Source: Devosia sp. YR412 (lineage in GTDB: Bacteria > Pseudomonadota > Alphaproteobacteria > Rhizobiales > Devosiaceae). Taken from it: 64,000 bases of DNA. The stretch is from the NCBI RefSeq assembly GCF_900110945.1, contig NZ_FOFL01000001.1, forward strand, positions 1 to 64,000, given 5' to 3'. The notes beneath the pieces are model-generated. The model was not told the origin of the DNA. It saw only the letters and a list, made by a program, of their open reading frames with translations, and did no database searches. The position numbers and the translations under genes are program-made. This document shows positions 54,596-64,000 of this stretch, in pieces. Position 1 is the first letter of the stretch; each line of letters opens with the position of its first letter.

Positions 54596-55891
54596 ATGTC
54601 CCGCACCGATGCCATTCTGAAGCGTCTGTCGGCGCTGCATCCCAAGCTGATCGATCTCAGCCTCGATCGCATGCTGCCGCTGCTGGCGGAGCTCGGCAAT
54701 CCGCAGGACCATCTGCCGCCGACGATCCATGTCGCCGGCACCAATGCCAAGGGGTCCACGATTGCCTATCTGCGCGCCTTTCTCGAGGCGGCAGGCCAGT
54801 CGGTGCATGTCTACAATTCCCCCCATCTCGTGCGCTTCAATGAGCGTATTCGCCTCGCCGGCAAGCTGGTCGGTACGCGCAAACTCAATGCGGCGCTGGA
54901 GCGGGTGGAAGCGGTCAATGCCGGCCGGCCGATCACCTTTTTCGAGATCACCACCGTCACCGCCTTTCTGCTCTATGCCGAGAGCAAGGCGGATTACCTG
55001 CTGCTCGAAACCGGCATGGGCGGCACCTATGACACAACCAATGTGATCAAGAGCCCGCTCGGCACGATTATCACCCCGATCGACCTCGACCATCAGGCCT
55101 TTCTCGGCAATACGGTGGCCGAGATCGCGGTCTGGAAGGCCGGTATCTTCAAGCGCGGCGCCAGGGCGGTGATCGGCCTGCAGCGCGACGAGGCGCGGCC
55201 GGTGCTGGAACGGGCGGCCCATCGCTTGGGCGTGCGGCCGATCTGGCAGGGCGAGGATTTCCACGGCGCAGCGCAGGAAGGCCGCCTGGTGTTCCAGGAT
55301 GAAGACGGCTTGCTCGACCTGCCACCGCCGGCCCTGCTCGGTGCGCATCAGTTCGACAATGCCAGCCTGGCCATTGCCGCCAGCCGACATTTTGGCCTGC
55401 AGATCGATGAAAATGCCTTTGCCAAGGGACTGCGCAATGTGACTTGGCCCGCCCGCATGACGCCGCTGCTTCACGGTCCGTTACGCGATCTTTTGGGTCC
55501 TGACGACGAGCTTTGGCTCGACGGCATTCACAATGCGCACGGCGCGGCGGCCGTGGCCGAAACGCTGCGCGACCTGGAAAAGGCCCGTCCGGCGCCGCTG
55601 GTGCTGATCATGGGCATGATGAACACCCGCGCCCCCGCCGACGTGCTGGCTCCCTTCGCCGGTATGGCGCAACAGGTTCTAACATTGACCATTCCGGGCG
55701 AGGCCAATGCCCATCCGGCGGTCTATATCGCCGGTGAAGCGCAAAGGGCCGGCTTTACTGCCCGGCCGATGCGCTCGGTGCAAGTGGCGCTGCGGGCCGC
55801 CGCGAAAATTCCCGGCGCCCGGGTGCTGATATGCGGATCGCTCTATCTCGCCGGCCATGTCTTGGCGGCGAACAAGACTTTGCCGGACTAA
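54596..55891 (+). CDS. folC: Folylpolyglutamate/dihydrofolate synthase
   Basis: FolC (431 aa) adds glutamate to dihydropteroate or folates. The P-loop is HVAGTNAKGSTIAYLRAF near residues 46-63. HVYNSPHLVRFNERIRLAG, ETGMGGTYDTTNV (often G-G-R/L-D) and the C-terminal WLDGIHNAHGA complete the pattern. ATG 54596 is preferred to the upstream TTG. The stop overlaps that of the convergent GH3 gene by 3 nt. Confidence 0.95.
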   Translation: MSRTDAILKRLSALHPKLIDLSLDRMLPLLAELGNPQDHLPPTIHVAGTNAKGSTIAYLRAFLEAAGQSVHVYNSPHLVRFNERIRLAGKLVGTRKLNAALERVEAVNAGRPITFFEITTVTAFLLYAESKADYLLLETGMGGTYDTTNVIKSPLGTIITPIDLDHQAFLGNTVAEIAVWKAGIFKRGARAVIGLQRDEARPVLERAAHRLGVRPIWQGEDFHGAAQEGRLVFQDEDGLLDLPPPALLGAHQFDNASLAIAASRHFGLQIDENAFAKGLRNVTWPARMTPLLHGPLRDLLGPDDELWLDGIHNAHGAAAVAETLRDLEKARPAPLVLIMGMMNTRAPADVLAPFAGMAQQVLTLTIPGEANAHPAVYIAGEAQRAGFTARPMRSVQVALRAAAKIPGARVLICGSLYLAGHVLAANKTLPD

Positions 55892-57558
55892 TACTTGCCC
55901 TGTTCGCTGCCGACGAAAGGATCGACCGGGCTCGTGCCGGAAAATGGCTGCCGGCCCATGATGGCTTCGAGCACAGCCGCCTGCATGGCTTCGCTGGAGC
56001 TATAGGCGTTGACATAAGCCGGTACGCGTGGCGCGTCGTGCAGGTAATAGGGATAGCCGAAAGAGATCATCAGCGCGGGCATGTCGTGCCAGAAGCGCTG
56101 CATGGCGCCGAACACCGAGCCGGTGAGCTTGGTCCAGTCGATGAAAATGCGGCTGCGGGTGAGGAGCGTTTCCTCGGCAAACAGATAGAGCACGAGGTCG
56201 AAGTCCTTGGGGCTGACCTCCATGCCCGGGGTGAAGACGGTAACGATGAAGCCCTCGCGCTCCAGCCGCTCGGGCAGGCTGAGCGGCAATGGCTGGGGCA
56301 CAAACGGCAAAATGACGCCGCTGGAATAGACCAGCACGCGCGGCGTCTTGTGCGGTGATAGCGGCAGGATATGGCGCACATCCTTGACCAGGGTCGGCAC
56401 GCGCGCGGTGGCTCGTTCAGCGATCAGACGGTTTTCCTCGCTGGCGACAATATGGCGCGCAGTCTCGATGCTGGGCTCCGGGCAGTCCCTGTGGAGGCCC
56501 AGGGTGGCCTTGAGTGCCAGCACGCGAGTGACAGCCTCATCGACGCGCTCCTGGCTCAGGCGGCCATCGGCAACGGCTTTTACCAAGCGCATCAGGTCGG
56601 CATTGGGATCGTCGGAGAAAAGGATCAAGTCGCAGCCGGAGATGATGACTTCTGGCAGTACGGCGTCACGTGGACCCCAATCGCCCATGCCGGCCATCGG
56701 CGTGGCGTCGGAGACGATGAGGCCATTGAAACCGAGTTCGCGGCGCAGCAGATCCTCGTTGAGCACTTTGCTGAGCGACGCCGGGCGATAGGCCTCGGCG
56801 CCTGCATCCGGATCGAGCGCCAGAACGAATGCGGGCAAAGCGATGTGCGCCGACATGACGCTGAGCACGCCGTTCTCGATCGCCTTGCGATACAGCCGGC
56901 CAAAACTCTGCTCCCATTCGGGCATGGAGAGCGGATTGACTGTGGTCACTAGATGCTGGTCGCGGTCGTCATAGCCTTCGCCGGGCCAATGCTTGACCGT
57001 AGCGGCGACTCCATTGGCCTGGAAGGCCTCGATCTGCGCCAGGGCGTGGCGCTCGACCTTGTTGATGTCGCTGCCATAGGAGCGAGTGCCGACAATGGCG
57101 CTGCGCCAGGCGGCATTCATGTCGATAACCGGGGTAAAGCTCCAGTTGAGGCCGACGGCATGGGCTTCGCGCGCCATGATGGTCGAAATGGCGCTGGTGG
57201 CTTCCACGTCGTCGATAGCGGCGAGGCCCAGCGGATTGGGTACCGAGGTGCCGAAAGGCAGGCTCATCCGGCTGCCTTCGAGATCGGCGCTGACCAGCAA
57301 AGGAATGGCGCTCAGCGTACCGAGGTCGCGCGCCAAGGCAATTTCGGCGAAGAGATCGTCGGAATAGATCCGGGTGATGCCGCCGGGCCGGAAGCTGCGC
57401 ACTTCCTCAGCGACCTCTTGAGGCGTGCCGCGCTCGAGCAGCACGAAGAGCTGGGCCAGCTTGTCGCGCGGCGAGAGAGAATCGCGCGTGGCGGCCACCC
57501 AGGCCATCGCCTCGTCATCGAGATTGAATGGGGCTGCGCTGAGGTCGATCGTGGCCAA
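55888..57558 (-). CDS. Glycoside hydrolase family 3 protein (NagZ-like)
   Basis: A 556-aa GH3 enzyme. It starts at TTG 57558 with GGAGG 7 nt upstream. The N-terminal barrel has LLVSADLEGSRMSLPFG, GTRSYGSD, VKHWPGEGYDDRDQHL (the KH-PG motif, with the Asp/His dyad of NagZ-type enzymes) and the nucleophile Asp in LIVSDATPMAGM. A second domain of about 190 residues follows. No signal peptide is seen, suggesting a cytoplasmic role in beta-N-acetylglucosaminide turnover such as muropeptide recycling. Substrate is inferred. It lies between folC and trxA on the minus strand, an insertion in the usual order. Confidence 0.88.
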   Translation of the reverse strand: MATIDLSAAPFNLDDEAMAWVAATRDSLSPRDKLAQLFVLLERGTPQEVAEEVRSFRPGGITRIYSDDLFAEIALARDLGTLSAIPLLVSADLEGSRMSLPFGTSVPNPLGLAAIDDVEATSAISTIMAREAHAVGLNWSFTPVIDMNAAWRSAIVGTRSYGSDINKVERHALAQIEAFQANGVAATVKHWPGEGYDDRDQHLVTTVNPLSMPEWEQSFGRLYRKAIENGVLSVMSAHIALPAFVLALDPDAGAEAYRPASLSKVLNEDLLRRELGFNGLIVSDATPMAGMGDWGPRDAVLPEVIISGCDLILFSDDPNADLMRLVKAVADGRLSQERVDEAVTRVLALKATLGLHRDCPEPSIETARHIVASEENRLIAERATARVPTLVKDVRHILPLSPHKTPRVLVYSSGVILPFVPQPLPLSLPERLEREGFIVTVFTPGMEVSPKDFDLVLYLFAEETLLTRSRIFIDWTKLTGSVFGAMQRFWHDMPALMISFGYPYYLHDAPRVPAYVNAYSSSEAMQAAVLEAIMGRQPFSGTSPVDPFVGSEQGKY

Positions 57559-57644
57559 GGGGCGTCCTCCGGAAGTCTTGCTTTTGTCATATGTAGCAGA
57601 GGATTGGCGCAAAAACAGCGGGCGTGCGGAGCCTCCCAGCGCAA

Positions 57645-57678
57645 ACAAAAACACCGCCGGAGCGATCCGGCGGTGTTT
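57645..57678 (-). terminator. Intrinsic terminator after trxA
   Basis: On the minus strand the 13-bp stem AAACACCGCCGGA / TCCGGCGGTGTTT (plus 57649-57661 and 57666-57678) with a GCGA-type loop is followed by TTTTTGTTT. It lies 22 nt past the trxA stop. Confidence 0.85.
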
Positions 57679-57700
57679 GTATAATCGCGCGAAAGGAGCC

Positions 57701-58024
57701 TTACGCGGCGTGGCTTTCAAGCCATTTGGTGAGGCCTGCCTTGGGCGTGCCGGCACCGATCTTCATGTCGGCGGCTTCGCCGCCCTTGAACAGGATCATG
57801 GTCGGGATCGAGCGGACACCATACTTGACGGTGGTTGACGGGTTCTCGTCGATGTTGAGCTTGACGATCTTGACCTTGCCGGCCAGCTCAGTCGAAAGCT
57901 CGTCGAGTACGGGTGCGATCGCGCGGCACGGTCCGCACCATTCTGCCCAGAAATCCACGAGGACTGGCTCTTTGGAGTTGAGGACTTCCTCGCCGAAATT
58001 GGCGTCGGAAACGTGAGTGGTCAT
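57701..58024 (-). CDS. trxA: Thioredoxin 1
   Basis: TrxA (107 aa) reduces disulfides in cytoplasmic proteins. The active site is [21 protein letters not shown] near residues 24-44 (Trp-Cys-Gly-Pro-Cys) and the cis-proline loop is [24 protein letters not shown] at 58024 is the start; the frame runs on to 58096 but is unsupported. It is downstream of addA, as in the common folC-trxA-addA arrangement, and ends in a strong terminator. Confidence 0.97.
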   Translation of the reverse strand: MTTHVSDANFGEEVLNSKEPVLVDFWAEWCGPCRAIAPVLDELSTELAGKVKIVKLNIDENPSTTVKYGVRSIPTMILFKGGEAADMKIGAGTPKAGLTKWLESHAA

Positions 58025-58102
58025 GGTTACTTGCCTTTGGTTTAAAGCGGCGGTCTCTGTGCGCCTAAAGCTGGGGAGAGTCCAGCCTTGGGGCAAGGAG
58101 GC

Positions 58103-61100
58103 TCACCGCATGGTGAAGCCTCTTGTCGCCGCCGCCAGCGTGTCAGAGGGCAGAAACATCAATGATTCCAGTCGTGTCCACAGTATAGCCGCACGTATGG
58201 TCCGTCCCGGGTAAAGCTGACCTGCAACCAGTGCATATAATCCAAGCTGGGTGAGATAGTTCCCCGGCACATCGCCCGGCCCCCCAGGCACCAACGCATC
58301 GGACTTGTAGTCGATCACCACTACCCCCTCCGCGTCAATGACCAGCCGATCCATCCGCCCGGTGAGGACAATGTCTTTCCCGTCGCGGGTGGCCTTGAGC
58401 ATGAAGGGCAGTTCGGCCCGGCTGTTGGCGCCAAAAAACTGCGCCAGTTCCGGCCGGGTCAGGATGGCAATGGCCTTGTCGCCGATCCGCTCATGCGTCT
58501 CCGGCGAATCAGGCAGCAGGGCCAAGAGAGCCTTGGGGACCACGGCGGGCCAGAGTGCTGGATCGACGCGGCCCAGATGCTGCAGCATGGCATGGAGCGC
58601 AATGCCTTCGCGCCGCGCCGCCTCGGCCTCGCGGACCTGTTCGGCCAAGGTGTCGAGCGCTTGCAGCGGCGCCACATGCCTCTCCGCGGTAGAAGGCGTG
58701 ACGACTTCCGGCGCGGCAGGCGCCGGTACAGCGGCGAGCATCAGTGGCTGGATTGACGCGGCAGTGCTTGTGGCTTGTGCCGTTACCGCCGCCGGCGACA
58801 CCCGCTGGCGCGGGTAAACCAGGGCAGTCTCGCGACCCTCGGCATCGAGCAAGCTTTCGCTCAGCGGGCGCAGCGCCGTCTCGATGGCTTCATACCAGCT
58901 GCCGGCCAGCTGCTTGCCGGCATCGGAACCCGGGGTCAGCGTGCCGGTCACATAAAGCTCGTCCTCGGCCCGGGTCATGCCGACATAGAGCCGGCGCCAG
59001 TATTCGGCGAGGATATTGTCGTCCACCGCCTGCTTGAGCGGCAGGGTCGAGCTCAGATGCCCGGCCTGACCGCTGGCATGGATCAGCAGCGGGCCCGGCG
59101 CCTCGGCGACCACATAGACCGACTTGCCCACCATTTGCGGCCGCGGCTTGGTGGCGGCATCGGCGAGAATGACGATCGGCGCCTCGAGCCCCTTGGCACC
59201 ATGCACGGTCATCACCCGCACGCCGCCGCCCGCTTCGGGCAGCTCGCGCTTGATGGTGCCCTGGCGCTGCCGCATGCCGGAGACGAAGCCCTGCAGCGAG
59301 GGCTGGGTGCCCTGCTCGTGGTCGAGCGCCAGCGAAAGCAATTCGGCGAAGACGTCGTCGACCTCGTGACCGAGCCGGGCATGGAAGCGTTTCAACCCGC
59401 CCTCGGCATAAAGCACCTGCGACAGGAATTCGAACGGCCGCTCGAAATCCAGCGTGCTGCGCCAGCCCGACAGGCGTTGATACGCCTCGGCGCAGGCGGG
59501 CAGGGCGCATTGCGCCAGCGCCTGCCACAGCGTTTCGCCTTTCGGGCGCGGCTGGGCCAGGGCGAGCAGGTCGTCCTCGCTGACGTCGAACAGCGGCGAC
59601 CGCAACAGCGCAGCCAATTGCAAGTCGTCGGCGGTATTGAGCAGCACGTCGCACAGCGCCAGCATGTCCATCACGGCAATATGGCCGGTGACCTTCAACC
59701 GGTCGGCGCCCGGGGTGGGCAGGTCGGCGAGGCGCAGCGCGCGGAGGATTTCCTGGAACAGGGCGCCGCGCGACTGCACAAGTATCAAGACGTCATCGGC
59801 ACTGATGGCGCGGCCGCGCCCGGTCAGCGGGCGGCGGGTATCAATCCACGCCTTGATCTCACTGGCAATTCGGGCAGCAACCTGGCGCGGCGCGCTCTGC
59901 TCAGTTTCGAGCGCGGTGGTTGGCCATTCGCTGCCCGCTGGCGCGTCACCGGCTTGTTGCAGCGGCGGCCATAGCGTTACGCTGCCGCCCTGCATGGTGC
60001 GGGCGGTATCGTGATGCACCGGCTCGGCTTCCAGCAGCGCCGACTGGATAGACGGATTGGCGCTGACCAGGTCCACCGCGGCAAGGATTTCGGGCAGGGT
60101 GCGGAAACTGGTGCGCAGCGGCACCGGTTCGAACAGGGCGTCGATCGAGGCTGCCTTGGTCTTGTAGGCGTCGCCGGTCTCGCCGAACAACTTGGGCTCG
60201 GCGCCCTGGAAGGAATAGATCGACTGCTTCTGATCGCCCACGGCAAACAGTGAGCGCGGGCGCTGCACCGCGCCGGCCCCGACGAAATATTCATCGGCAA
60301 TGGCCTGCACCACGCGCCACTGCTCGCCATTGGTGTCCTGGCTTTCGTCGACGAGGATATGGTCGATGCCGGCATCGAGCTTGTAGCGCACCCATTCGCC
60401 TGACTCGTGCTGGAACAGGTCGGCGAGCTTTTCCACCAGATCGTCGAAATCCAGCAGCGAGCGGGCCCGCTTGCGGTTTTCATACTGCCGGGCAACGGCG
60501 CTGACGATGTCAAGCAGCGCCTCGCTGCGGGCGACCAGCGCCGAAGCGCGGCGGGCCTCGGCCAGGGCGGCCAGGCGCTCGGCCTCGGCGATCAGTATAT
60601 CGGCGAGGTCCGGATCCGCATTGGTGATGGCCTTGACCGGGAAGCGGGCGGGCACCGCCTCCTCGGCGGTAAGGAAGGCGCGCATCCAGACGTCGGGCGA
60701 GGGATGGTCCGGATCGAGCGCCGCCAGCTTGTCCTCGAAGCTGCGATTGCCGCCCTTGGGCGGGCAGATGGTGAAGAGCTGGGTGATCTCGCCGGGACCG
60801 ACCAGGCGCTGCCCGGTGATGGCGGCGGTGAGTTCGGCCAGCGGTGGCGTCGGGCCGACCAGCCTGCGCAGATTGGCCTTGGCGCGCTCCGGATCGGCCA
60901 GTACGGCTTTCAGCTTGCGGCCATCGGCCAGGGCTGCGTCGATGGAGGTGCGGATCTGCTCGTCGCTGAGCGTCTCGAACAGGGTTTCGACGGCGCCTTC
61001 GGCACCAATGCCCTGCGCCATGATGGTTTCGCGAGCTGACAGCAGCATGGCAGAGCGCTCGTCATCCTCGATGACGGCAAAATCATAGGGCACGCGGGCT

Positions 61101-61528
61101 TCGAGTGGAAAGCGGTGCAGTACCGATTCGCAGAAGGCGTGGATGGTGACGATCTTGAGCCCGCCCGGCGTTTCCAGCGCCTTGGCGAAGAGCGTGCGGG
61201 CGCGTTCGAGCAGGGCAGGCGGATAGTTGGCGCCCTCAATTTTCTTCAGCTCTGCATCGAGCAAGGCCCCATCCATCACCGCCCATTCACCCAGCACTTG
61301 CGCCACGCGGCGGCGCATTTCGGCGGCGGCCGCCTTGGTGTAGGTGAGGCAGAGGATGGCCTGCGGCCCGACACCAGACAGCAAGAGCCGCAGCACGCGC
61401 TGGGTGAGCACATAGGTCTTGCCCGAGCCGGCATTGGCCGAGACCCAGATCGACCAGGCCGGATCGGCGGCGCGGGCCTGGTTGCGGCTGGTATCGAAGG
61501 GGACTTTGAGTTCGCCACGTTCGCTCAT
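58103..61528 (-). CDS. addA: Double-strand break repair helicase-nuclease AddA
   Basis: AddA (1141 aa) is the helicase-nuclease subunit of the AddAB complex, which processes DNA double-strand breaks for RecA. UvrD-type motifs are Walker A SANAGSGKTYVLTQRV near residue 40, motif Ia ILCLTYTKAAAAEM, and motif II HILVDESQDTNGEQW. VMTVHGAKGLEAPIV and the helicase motif VI region AEYWRRLYVGMTRAEDELYV are also present. The RecB-type nuclease lies at the end (VVVIDYKSDALVP). Start ATG 61528 overlaps the addB stop (ATGA). The addB-addA order is typical of alphaproteobacteria. Confidence 0.96.
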   Translation of the reverse strand: MSERGELKVPFDTSRNQARAADPAWSIWVSANAGSGKTYVLTQRVLRLLLSGVGPQAILCLTYTKAAAAEMRRRVAQVLGEWAVMDGALLDAELKKIEGANYPPALLERARTLFAKALETPGGLKIVTIHAFCESVLHRFPLEARVPYDFAVIEDDERSAMLLSARETIMAQGIGAEGAVETLFETLSDEQIRTSIDAALADGRKLKAVLADPERAKANLRRLVGPTPPLAELTAAITGQRLVGPGEITQLFTICPPKGGNRSFEDKLAALDPDHPSPDVWMRAFLTAEEAVPARFPVKAITNADPDLADILIAEAERLAALAEARRASALVARSEALLDIVSAVARQYENRKRARSLLDFDDLVEKLADLFQHESGEWVRYKLDAGIDHILVDESQDTNGEQWRVVQAIADEYFVGAGAVQRPRSLFAVGDQKQSIYSFQGAEPKLFGETGDAYKTKAASIDALFEPVPLRTSFRTLPEILAAVDLVSANPSIQSALLEAEPVHHDTARTMQGGSVTLWPPLQQAGDAPAGSEWPTTALETEQSAPRQVAARIASEIKAWIDTRRPLTGRGRAISADDVLILVQSRGALFQEILRALRLADLPTPGADRLKVTGHIAVMDMLALCDVLLNTADDLQLAALLRSPLFDVSEDDLLALAQPRPKGETLWQALAQCALPACAEAYQRLSGWRSTLDFERPFEFLSQVLYAEGGLKRFHARLGHEVDDVFAELLSLALDHEQGTQPSLQGFVSGMRQRQGTIKRELPEAGGGVRVMTVHGAKGLEAPIVILADAATKPRPQMVGKSVYVVAEAPGPLLIHASGQAGHLSSTLPLKQAVDDNILAEYWRRLYVGMTRAEDELYVTGTLTPGSDAGKQLAGSWYEAIETALRPLSESLLDAEGRETALVYPRQRVSPAAVTAQATSTAASIQPLMLAAVPAPAAPEVVTPSTAERHVAPLQALDTLAEQVREAEAARREGIALHAMLQHLGRVDPALWPAVVPKALLALLPDSPETHERIGDKAIAILTRPELAQFFGANSRAELPFMLKATRDGKDIVLTGRMDRLVIDAEGVVVIDYKSDALVPGGPGDVPGNYLTQLGLYALVAGQLYPGRTIRAAILWTRLESLMFLPSDTLAAATRGFTMR

Positions 61529-64000
61529 GGCGTTTCTTCCCCGTCGACGGCGGTCCATTCGGCGACTCTCGCCAGATGGTCATAGGCGCCGGCAAAACGC
61601 TGTCCGGCCAGCGGCAGCAGGCGCGACGGCATGGGCGTGTCACGCATCAGGAAGAGCTCGATATGGCTTTGCATGCGGCGGGAAATCTCGTCGGCGGCGC
61701 TCATCACGTCATAGCCATCGGCAGCGATGAAGGGTTTTGGGATGAACGCGTCAGGGCCTAGGCCGACTTTGATATAGGTCAGCGCCGAGGTGCTGGCCGG
61801 GGCAATGCGCTTGAGCGTACCCGCCCTGGCCATCTGGGCTTCCAGCAGCAGCTGCGGCACTTCAAAGGCCTGCATTGGTCCCTTGGCAGGGGGCGAGCCG
61901 GTCTTGAAGTCGATGATTTCCAAAGTTCCATCATGCAGTTCGTCGATCCGGTCGGCCCGGCCGCTAAGCTTGAAGCTTTCGCTCAGCGCCAGCCGCCATT
62001 CGCCGTCGATCTCGGCATGGCGCTGCCTGACGAGGATATCGCGGGCCCGCTCGTAGTCGAGGAACTGCCGGGCCGCGGTGGCAAAGCGGCGCAGCCAGAT
62101 ATCGCGGCGCTCGGCAATCGCTTCCAGTCCGGCAAATTTCTCCCGGGCGATCGCATCGAGCAGGTCGGCGGCATCGGGGGCCATCACCGAGTGGCCGCTC
62201 TCGACAAAGGCGGCAAAGATATCGTGGATGATGGTGCCGCGCTCGCGCGCATCCGGCGCCTCGCCCAAGGGATCGAGTGGGCGGAGCTTCAGCACATGCT
62301 TGGCATAGATGTCATAGGGCGAGCGCATCAGCGTCTCGATCTCGGTGACCGACAGCGCCCGTGGCCGTTGCCCGGCCGGAGGATTGGGCATGGGGCTGGG
62401 CGCCGATGCGATGGTTTCCACGGCGTCGAGCCGGCGGGCCTGATCGATCCAGGCCACGCCCCTTGCCTGCCACTGATCTATAGCCGCCTTGCCGGCAAAG
62501 GCCATCAGCCTTTGCACCAGCCGCGAGGCAATGGCCGGGCTTGATCCGACGCGATCGGCGAAGCTGACGATCACCTCGGCATTCCCCATGCCCTGGGCAA
62601 AGTCATGCGCCGCAAGGCCCTGCAGGCGCTCGGGCGGTTGCAGCCCGGCGGCCAGCCGCATGCCGCGGCTGAGCCAGGGGCCAGGATCGGCCGGCTCGGG
62701 CCAGATATCCTCGTTAAGGCCGGCGAGGATCAACAGGTCTGGATGCTGCAGCCGCGCCTCGAGCTGGCCCCAGATGGCAATATCCTGGCGGCGCGCCTCG
62801 CTGGTGCGCACCTGAAAGCCGGTCATCAGCGCCGCCAGCACGCCGTCGAGCCCGATCGGCGCAAAGCGATGGCCCTCGCCCTGCTGCTGGCTCATCTGCC
62901 GCGCCCAGTCGTCCAGCTCGCGCCGGCCGGGCAATTCGGCGCCGTCGGCGACCACGGCAAAGGCGGCGCAAAGGGCGGCGGCAAAGCTGCTGGCGGTGAG
63001 GGTTTTTTCGGCCAGCAAGGCGCGCAGAGGCAGGAGCGCCGTCTCGATGCGCTGGAACAGCGCCTCGATGGCAACTTCGTCATCGGGCTTGAGCCGCTTG
63101 GCCGGATATTTCGTGGTCTCGTCGACATTGGCCCGAAGCAGCAGGCGCAGGCCGGCAAGGCCGGGATTGGGCCGCTGCCCGCGCAGCAGGCCGAGCTCTA
63201 TGGAATCGGTCAGCTCCGCCACCGCAGCACGTTTCAGCCCGAAGCGGCTGGCCTGGTTGCGCAGCAGGGCAATCAAGTCGACCGCCGCGCAATCGCTGCC
63301 GGCCAGCGCCAGGATCTGCCGCAACAACCGGCCGGTGGCCGATTGGAACAGCGGCACGCCGGCCGCATCGTCGACTTCCACCGCGAAGCGACGCAGCTCG
63401 GCGGCGATGCGCCGCGCCAGGTTGCGGTCGGGCGTCACGATGCCGACGCTCTTGCGCTCTTCCAGCGCCTGCCGCGCCGCCAGCGCCACGGCCCGGGCCT
63501 CTTCGTCCTCATTGCGCGCCCGGATCATCGACAGACCCTGGCTCGCCTGGGCTAGGTCGGCGTCGGACAGGCGATGCTCCGCCCAGCGCGCCGTATCCTT
63601 GGTCAGCGCCAGGGCGCGATTGACCAGCGTGGTTCGCGCTCCATCCTTGCCACCCAGTTCCACCACATCGGCCACATCGAGGCCCAGGCTGCGCAACAGC
63701 CGCGCCAGGCCATATTGCGGATGGCCATGCGGGCTATGGGCCGGGTCGAGCAAGGCCGCATGATCGGCAGGCGTCATGGCACAGTCGAGCCCCGGCAGCA
63801 CCACGGCGCCGCGCGGCAGCAGATGCACCGCCTTGAGTAGGCGGGCGGTGGCCGCGATGGAGCCGGTCGAGCCGGCGGCGATCACCGGCCGCTCGCCGAA
63901 CACCAGCGGCGCCGCCAGCGCCTGGCGGTCGAGCCTTTGCCCGCGCAGGGCGGCGATATCGGCCTGCTCGTCCGCCTCCAGCCGCAGCGGCCAATAGGTC
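61525..64000 (-). CDS. addB: Double-strand break repair protein AddB (5' end beyond window)
   Basis: The visible part (about 824 codons) is the C-terminal portion of AddB, the partner of AddA. The frame stays open to the right edge (first visible residues YWPLRLEADEQADIAALRGQ), so the true start lies outside. An inactivated helicase-like region runs through DLLILAGLNEDIWPEPADPGPW and LSRGMRLAAGLQPPER. The C-terminal PD-(D/E)xK nuclease shows ALSVTEIETLMRSPYDIYAKHVL, GRADRIDELHDGTLEIIDFKTG and the QLLLEAQM helix. The four iron-sulfur cysteines of B. subtilis AddB are not evident, as in other alphaproteobacterial AddB. It overlaps addA by 4 nt. Confidence 0.93.
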   Translation of the reverse strand, partial: TYWPLRLEADEQADIAALRGQRLDRQALAAPLVFGERPVIAAGSTGSIAATARLLKAVHLLPRGAVVLPGLDCAMTPADHAALLDPAHSPHGHPQYGLARLLRSLGLDVADVVELGGKDGARTTLVNRALALTKDTARWAEHRLSDADLAQASQGLSMIRARNEDEEARAVALAARQALEERKSVGIVTPDRNLARRIAAELRRFAVEVDDAAGVPLFQSATGRLLRQILALAGSDCAAVDLIALLRNQASRFGLKRAAVAELTDSIELGLLRGQRPNPGLAGLRLLLRANVDETTKYPAKRLKPDDEVAIEALFQRIETALLPLRALLAEKTLTASSFAAALCAAFAVVADGAELPGRRELDDWARQMSQQQGEGHRFAPIGLDGVLAALMTGFQVRTSEARRQDIAIWGQLEARLQHPDLLILAGLNEDIWPEPADPGPWLSRGMRLAAGLQPPERLQGLAAHDFAQGMGNAEVIVSFADRVGSSPAIASRLVQRLMAFAGKAAIDQWQARGVAWIDQARRLDAVETIASAPSPMPNPPAGQRPRALSVTEIETLMRSPYDIYAKHVLKLRPLDPLGEAPDARERGTIIHDIFAAFVESGHSVMAPDAADLLDAIAREKFAGLEAIAERRDIWLRRFATAARQFLDYERARDILVRQRHAEIDGEWRLALSESFKLSGRADRIDELHDGTLEIIDFKTGSPPAKGPMQAFEVPQLLLEAQMARAGTLKRIAPASTSALTYIKVGLGPDAFIPKPFIAADGYDVMSAADEISRRMQSHIELFLMRDTPMPSRLLPLAGQRFAGAYDHLARVAEWTAVDGEETP

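Overview
The window is chromosomal core DNA of an alphaproteobacterium of the order Hyphomicrobiales (Rhizobiales). Gene order and protein style look most like Devosia or a near relative. That placement is inference from recognised gene order (mutS-glnD-murJ-trpS-usp-nfu; FYDLN-acid gene-aroA-cmk-rpsA; sppA-ihfB-lapA-trpFBA-accD-folC-trxA-addAB), the class II-like (CP4-type) AroA, a Mur/Fur regulator without CxxC, an HWE-type histidine kinase, high G+C, and promoters of the TTGnnn-17-TAnnnT kind. No database search was possible. There is one tRNA gene (Ala, anticodon GGC). I saw no rRNA, insertion sequence, prophage, integrase or CRISPR array.

Layout. 0.2-10 kb (+): mismatch repair (mutS), nitrogen sensing (glnD), lipid II flippase (murJ), trpS, a universal stress protein and an Fe-S carrier (nfu) with an iron-control-like operator. 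10-14.3 kb (-): miaB-phoH-ybeY-corC. 14.4-21 kb: a small acidic protein, an HWE kinase, rpsO and pnp with a long structured leader, a membrane protein and an L,D-transpeptidase lipoprotein. 21-27 kb (-): rimP-nusA-ylxR-infB from one clear promoter. 27-28.8 kb: an accessory patch with an FAD/NAD oxidoreductase, a small secreted protein and an HxlR-type regulator. 28.8-32.8 kb (-): lnt-metK-(53-aa membrane protein)-trmB. 32.9-35.3 kb (+): tsaB-rimI-fur/mur-plsC. 35.3-41 kb: two small proteins, pncB, a YcaQ-type glycosylase, an Abhydrolase_9 protein coupled to an ExoD protein, and tRNA-Ala. 41-46 kb: FYDLN-acid protein, aroA-cmk, rpsA. 46-64 kb: GNAT, sppA, ihfB, lapA, trpF-trpB-trpA, accD, a large chemoreceptor, folC, a GH3 hydrolase, trxA, and addA-addB running off the right edge.

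How it works together. Most genes serve translation and ribosome/RNA maturation (infB, nusA, rimP, ybeY, rpsO, rpsA, pnp, trmB, miaB, tsaB, rimI), cell envelope assembly (murJ, lnt, plsC, ldt, accD) and amino-acid or cofactor supply (trpFBA, aroA, metK, pncB, folC). The modules usually contiguous in relatives (tsaB..plsC, miaB..corC, lnt-metK-trmB, rimP..infB, rpsO-pnp) are present but broken up, reordered and partly inverted, and the expected infB-rbfA-truB-rpsO junction is gone.

I found no clearly novel multi-gene system. The most useful leads are an ICE/Irr-like operator on nfu, an AccD with all four zinc-finger cysteines replaced, a SahR-like dyad upstream of metK, an unannotated 53-aa membrane protein between metK and trmB, a probable CTG start for ybeY, unusual active-site residues in AroA, and a 16-nt element shared by the 3' UTRs of pnp and rpsA.
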